64,000 nt of DNA, from positions 3,249,001-3,313,000 of the forward strand of contig NC_089433.1 in NCBI RefSeq assembly GCF_026210795.1, written 5' to 3'. The notes under the pieces are model-generated. The model was not told where the DNA came from, searched no databases, and was given only the letters and a program-made list of their open reading frames with translations. This DNA is from Rhizophagus irregularis (taxonomy: Eukaryota; Glomeromycota; Glomeromycetes; Glomerales; Glomeraceae). A program made the translations under genes and the position numbers. Of this stretch, positions 61,301 to 64,000 are shown in pieces. Numbering within the stretch: position 1 is the first letter of the stretch; each line of letters begins with the position of its first letter.

Positions 61301-61769
61301 AACAAATAAATATAAAATAAATGATTGAATGTATTTTAATTCAAAATAGTTTAGAATATTTTTTTTTTTTTTTTTCTGGTTCTTTAAAAAAATAAACCAA
61401 ATTTTTTTTTTATACACTTTTCTTTTATTTCAATTTATTATATATATATTATATATATAATCTATTATTATTATTTTTTTATTATTAATTAAAAATAATT
61501 TCTTTTTTCTAAATTGGGATTACTGGAAAAATACAGTAAAAAAAAAAAACATTCCTGCATTATAAAAAATTATTTAAGTACAAAAAAAATGTTTTATTTT
61601 TCATTTTTTTTCTTTCCAATTTCGCGTGGTTATATCTTATTTCATCGGAATTTTTTTCATTCCCTCCCCACCTCCATTCCCCTCCTCTAGCCTTTTACCT
61701 TTTATAAATAAAAAAAGGTTCCTTGATATTTTTATTAAAGTCCTTAATTAAAAATAAAAAGAAATCATT

Positions 61770-62865
61770 ATGGAACATTCTGATGTAATCACGAACCACC
61801 AAAATTCAACATCGAAAGACTATAGTTACTTAAATTTACAAAGTGGTTTGTTTCGTTATATATGGACGACAGATTATTCTGCACCTTGCACTGAAATCCT
61901 TCAAAAAGATGGTGCTAAAGTTCTCGATGTTGGGTAAGACTAATACAAATAAATATGTAGAGTATATATATTCTCTCACTTCATTCTTTCTTATTCATTA
62001 AAAAACGTTTAATTTATAAATCTTTTATATTGAATTCAAAAAGATGTGGTACCGGCGTATGGGTAATAGATATGTCGAAAAACTATCCTTTATCTCACTT
62101 TATCGGAATCGACGATTTACTCATATTCCCTCAAGATCCTGAAGATTTAACCCCAAACTCCACATTTCTTCAATGCAGCTTGACTGGTCCTTTACCTTTC
62201 GAAGATAATTACTTTGATTATGTACATTGTAGAAACGCTCTTATGGATTTTAGTGTTACTGAATGGAAAGAAAAAATCATTCCGGAAATTATCAGAGTGA
62301 CAAAACCCAATGGCTTCGTTGAACATTGCGAAGTGGATGAGCATTACGTAAATGAAGGTCAAATTATGAGAGAAATTACGAATTCAAGTTAGTAATTTTT
62401 TATTTTATTATAAATATTATAAAGTAAATTTCAAACATTGTTGATTTATTTTATTATTAGTTACGAATTATAACACTTCTCGCAAAATTGATGGAATGAT
62501 CGGTGAAAAATTGGATGAGATTTTGTTAGAAACTGGAGAGTTATATAATATACATCATCAACAAAAATATAGCCCTATTGGAGGTGGATGGGGAGGTGAA
62601 TTCGGAAAACTGGTAAATTTTCCTTAAAAAAAAATCAATTTTTTTTTTGTAAATCACTTATTACTACTAATCATTTCTTCTTTTTTTTTTTTAGGCAATT
62701 GATATCTTTGCCGGAAAATGTCGTATCATGAGAACAGAGCTTGCTGAAGAAATGAATATTACGCCTCAAGAATTTGATGAGAAAATCCAAGCCTGTCTTA
62801 AAGAGGCAGAAACTACGAGAACCTATTTAAAATCTCATCGTGTATATGCCCAGAAACTAGCTTGA
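61770..62865 (+). CDS. Class I SAM-dependent methyltransferase
   Basis: Four exons (61770-61933, 62044-62387, 62461-62612, 62695-62865) join to 276 residues. Motif I is split by intron 1 and reads LDVGCGTGVWVIDM once spliced; this glycine-rich loop binds S-adenosylmethionine. GIDD ends strand 2, then LTGPLPFEDNYFDYVHCRNA (motif II region) and PEIIRVTKPNGFVEHCE (motif III region), as in the LaeA-like/Methyltransf_25 type of small fungal methyltransferases. The C-terminal half is mostly helical, with YSPIGGGWGGEFGKL and a Lys/Glu-rich end. It is probably cytosolic or nuclear; the substrate cannot be told from sequence. Length fits the family. Confidence 0.8.
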
Positions 62866-64000
62866 ATCTCTATTTTTTTTTATATATTCTTTTTTTTTTC
62901 GAATAATAAAATAAAAATTCCAACTTTCTTTTCGTAGGAAAAAAAAATAATGAAATTATTATTATTATTTTTTTTTTCCTTTTATCGATTTTTTTTATTA
63001 AAGAAAAAAATATATATTTCGATTCGATCTATTTAGATTTTAAACATTTTTTTCTTTAATTGACGTAAATTTTTTTTTTTTCACCAAACACTTTTTAAGA
63101 AATTTACACAATATATAAGATATAAAAAAAAAATTATATGAACAATTTTATGGGAAATTTATCAATTCAACAAAAAAAATTTCGAGGGAGATAAAATGGA
63201 AATAATTACTTAATTATGATAAAAAAAAACACGTGTTTAAGAAAAATAAATGGTTTCTTGGATTAAAAACAATCACGGCTTTAAGACCCTTAAAAAAAAA
63301 ACAAAAAAAAAAAAATAATATTTAATTCACGTAATTATTTATCAATACAAAATTAATTGATCCATATCATGTATTGTAAGTGTCGTTTAACAAAAAGAAT
63401 AAAAGGTAAATAAAACTCGCTTATTTTTTCGAATTATTATAATAATTGTGAAGACAAAATTATAATAATTTGATATTACACGTTTTTAATATCCAATTCG
63501 ATATATGTATACTGTAAATTATATAATATATATATGTTCCATCTAATGATTTATCCGATATCTGATAATCATTTTATTAGATTTTACTATAGCGATCAGG
63601 TATACAAAAGATTCGCTTATGCGCTTATGCGGCTATTAATTTGTGGCTAGTTAAGTTCATAGCTTTTCTGTTTAGGTTATCCATTATTCATTATTGTGGC
63701 TAGTAATTGTAATTTCAAGTTATTTTATCGGATCGATAATTCGATATACTTGTTGTGTATATTTACAAATAACAAATTACAATAAATATACAAGCAATTA
63801 ACAAATAAACAAATAATTTTTAATTAGTGTCACTTTCATTATATATAAATTATAAAATATTTAAAATATGTAAAATATGATAATGAATTTTTTCATCTTT
63901 ATTTATTTAATATCTAATAATATTCTTTTAGCTATAAGATCATTAATGCGTAATACTGTAATGGATTATAATATAGTCCTACCATTCTTAACAAACGATA
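62866..64000. other. AT-rich 3' flank
   Basis: No gene or repeat array is recognised. T-rich runs directly follow the methyltransferase stop. Confidence 0.5.

Larger units (their letters stand above)
56687..61769. other. AT-rich intergenic interval
   Basis: No supportable gene. It contains a possible hAT-like element (56940-57317), a low-complexity A4T-type tract (58025-58320), many homopolymers, TA runs (60115-60138) and a short stretch (60715-60890) with coding-like texture but no splice frame that I can justify. Confidence 0.55.

Overview
The window looks like AT-rich nuclear DNA of a filamentous fungus. Genes carry many short GT-AG introns, with GTAAG/GTATG donors and T-rich acceptors. 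The mix of Plavaka and Tnp2 (CACTA-type) DNA transposases, RBR ubiquitin ligases and lineage-type hypothetical proteins suggests an arbuscular mycorrhizal fungus of the Rhizophagus kind. That assignment is inference; no rRNA or marker gene is present. All functional calls rest on reading motifs in the translations, not on database searches.

Layout: 1-2.6 kb is a broken Plavaka transposase. 3.1-3.8 kb (minus) is a CCHC zinc-knuckle gene split by one stop. 7.3-10.8 kb is a broken Tnp2 transposase flanked by inversely oriented arrays of a palindromic repeat. 11.7-15.4 kb is a TIR-bounded element (called E1 here) carrying a minus-strand gene made of about 40-nt micro-exons. 15.6-17.4 kb (minus) is an acidic-repeat protein gene. 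17.5-22.2 kb is repeat-rich non-coding DNA. 22.2-22.9 kb (minus) is a truncated hypothetical gene. 23.3-29.1 kb (minus) is a second Tnp2 pseudogene, split near its 3' end by E2, a sibling of E1. 29.3-30.6 kb is a TA-flanked inverted-repeat element. 30.6-31.8 kb is a protein with three 49-residue repeats. 31.8-42.1 kb is a gene desert with small inverted-repeat elements. 42.1-44.1 kb is a seven-transmembrane receptor with two MITEs in its introns. 46.6-51.0 kb (minus) is a tandem trio of RBR E3 ligases. 52.5-56.7 kb is an insulin-degrading-enzyme gene of 14 exons. 61.8-62.9 kb is a class I SAM-dependent methyltransferase. The rest is AT-rich intergenic DNA.

The most unusual thing is the E1/E2 family. 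Both copies have the same order of parts: a terminal inverted repeat beginning CATCAGCAAG, subterminal motifs, a last exon, an array of micro-exons, a CT-rich tract (minus-strand view), an AAGCTT hairpin and a GTATCACGTGATAC palindrome. In E1 ten exons of 26-51 nt splice into one uninterrupted 140-codon frame encoding basic repeats of about 13 residues. Most introns contain two inverted repeats: one embraces the 5' splice site and the other holds a TACTAAC-like branch-point motif. The arm sequences differ between units and between E1 and E2 but stay complementary. E2 sits inside a Tnp2 reading frame, so its empty site can be read directly.

The three transposase genes are all dead, with stops that mostly fit C-to-T change. 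The cellular genes (receptor, RBR ligases, insulinase, methyltransferase) are intact and appear unrelated to each other in function.
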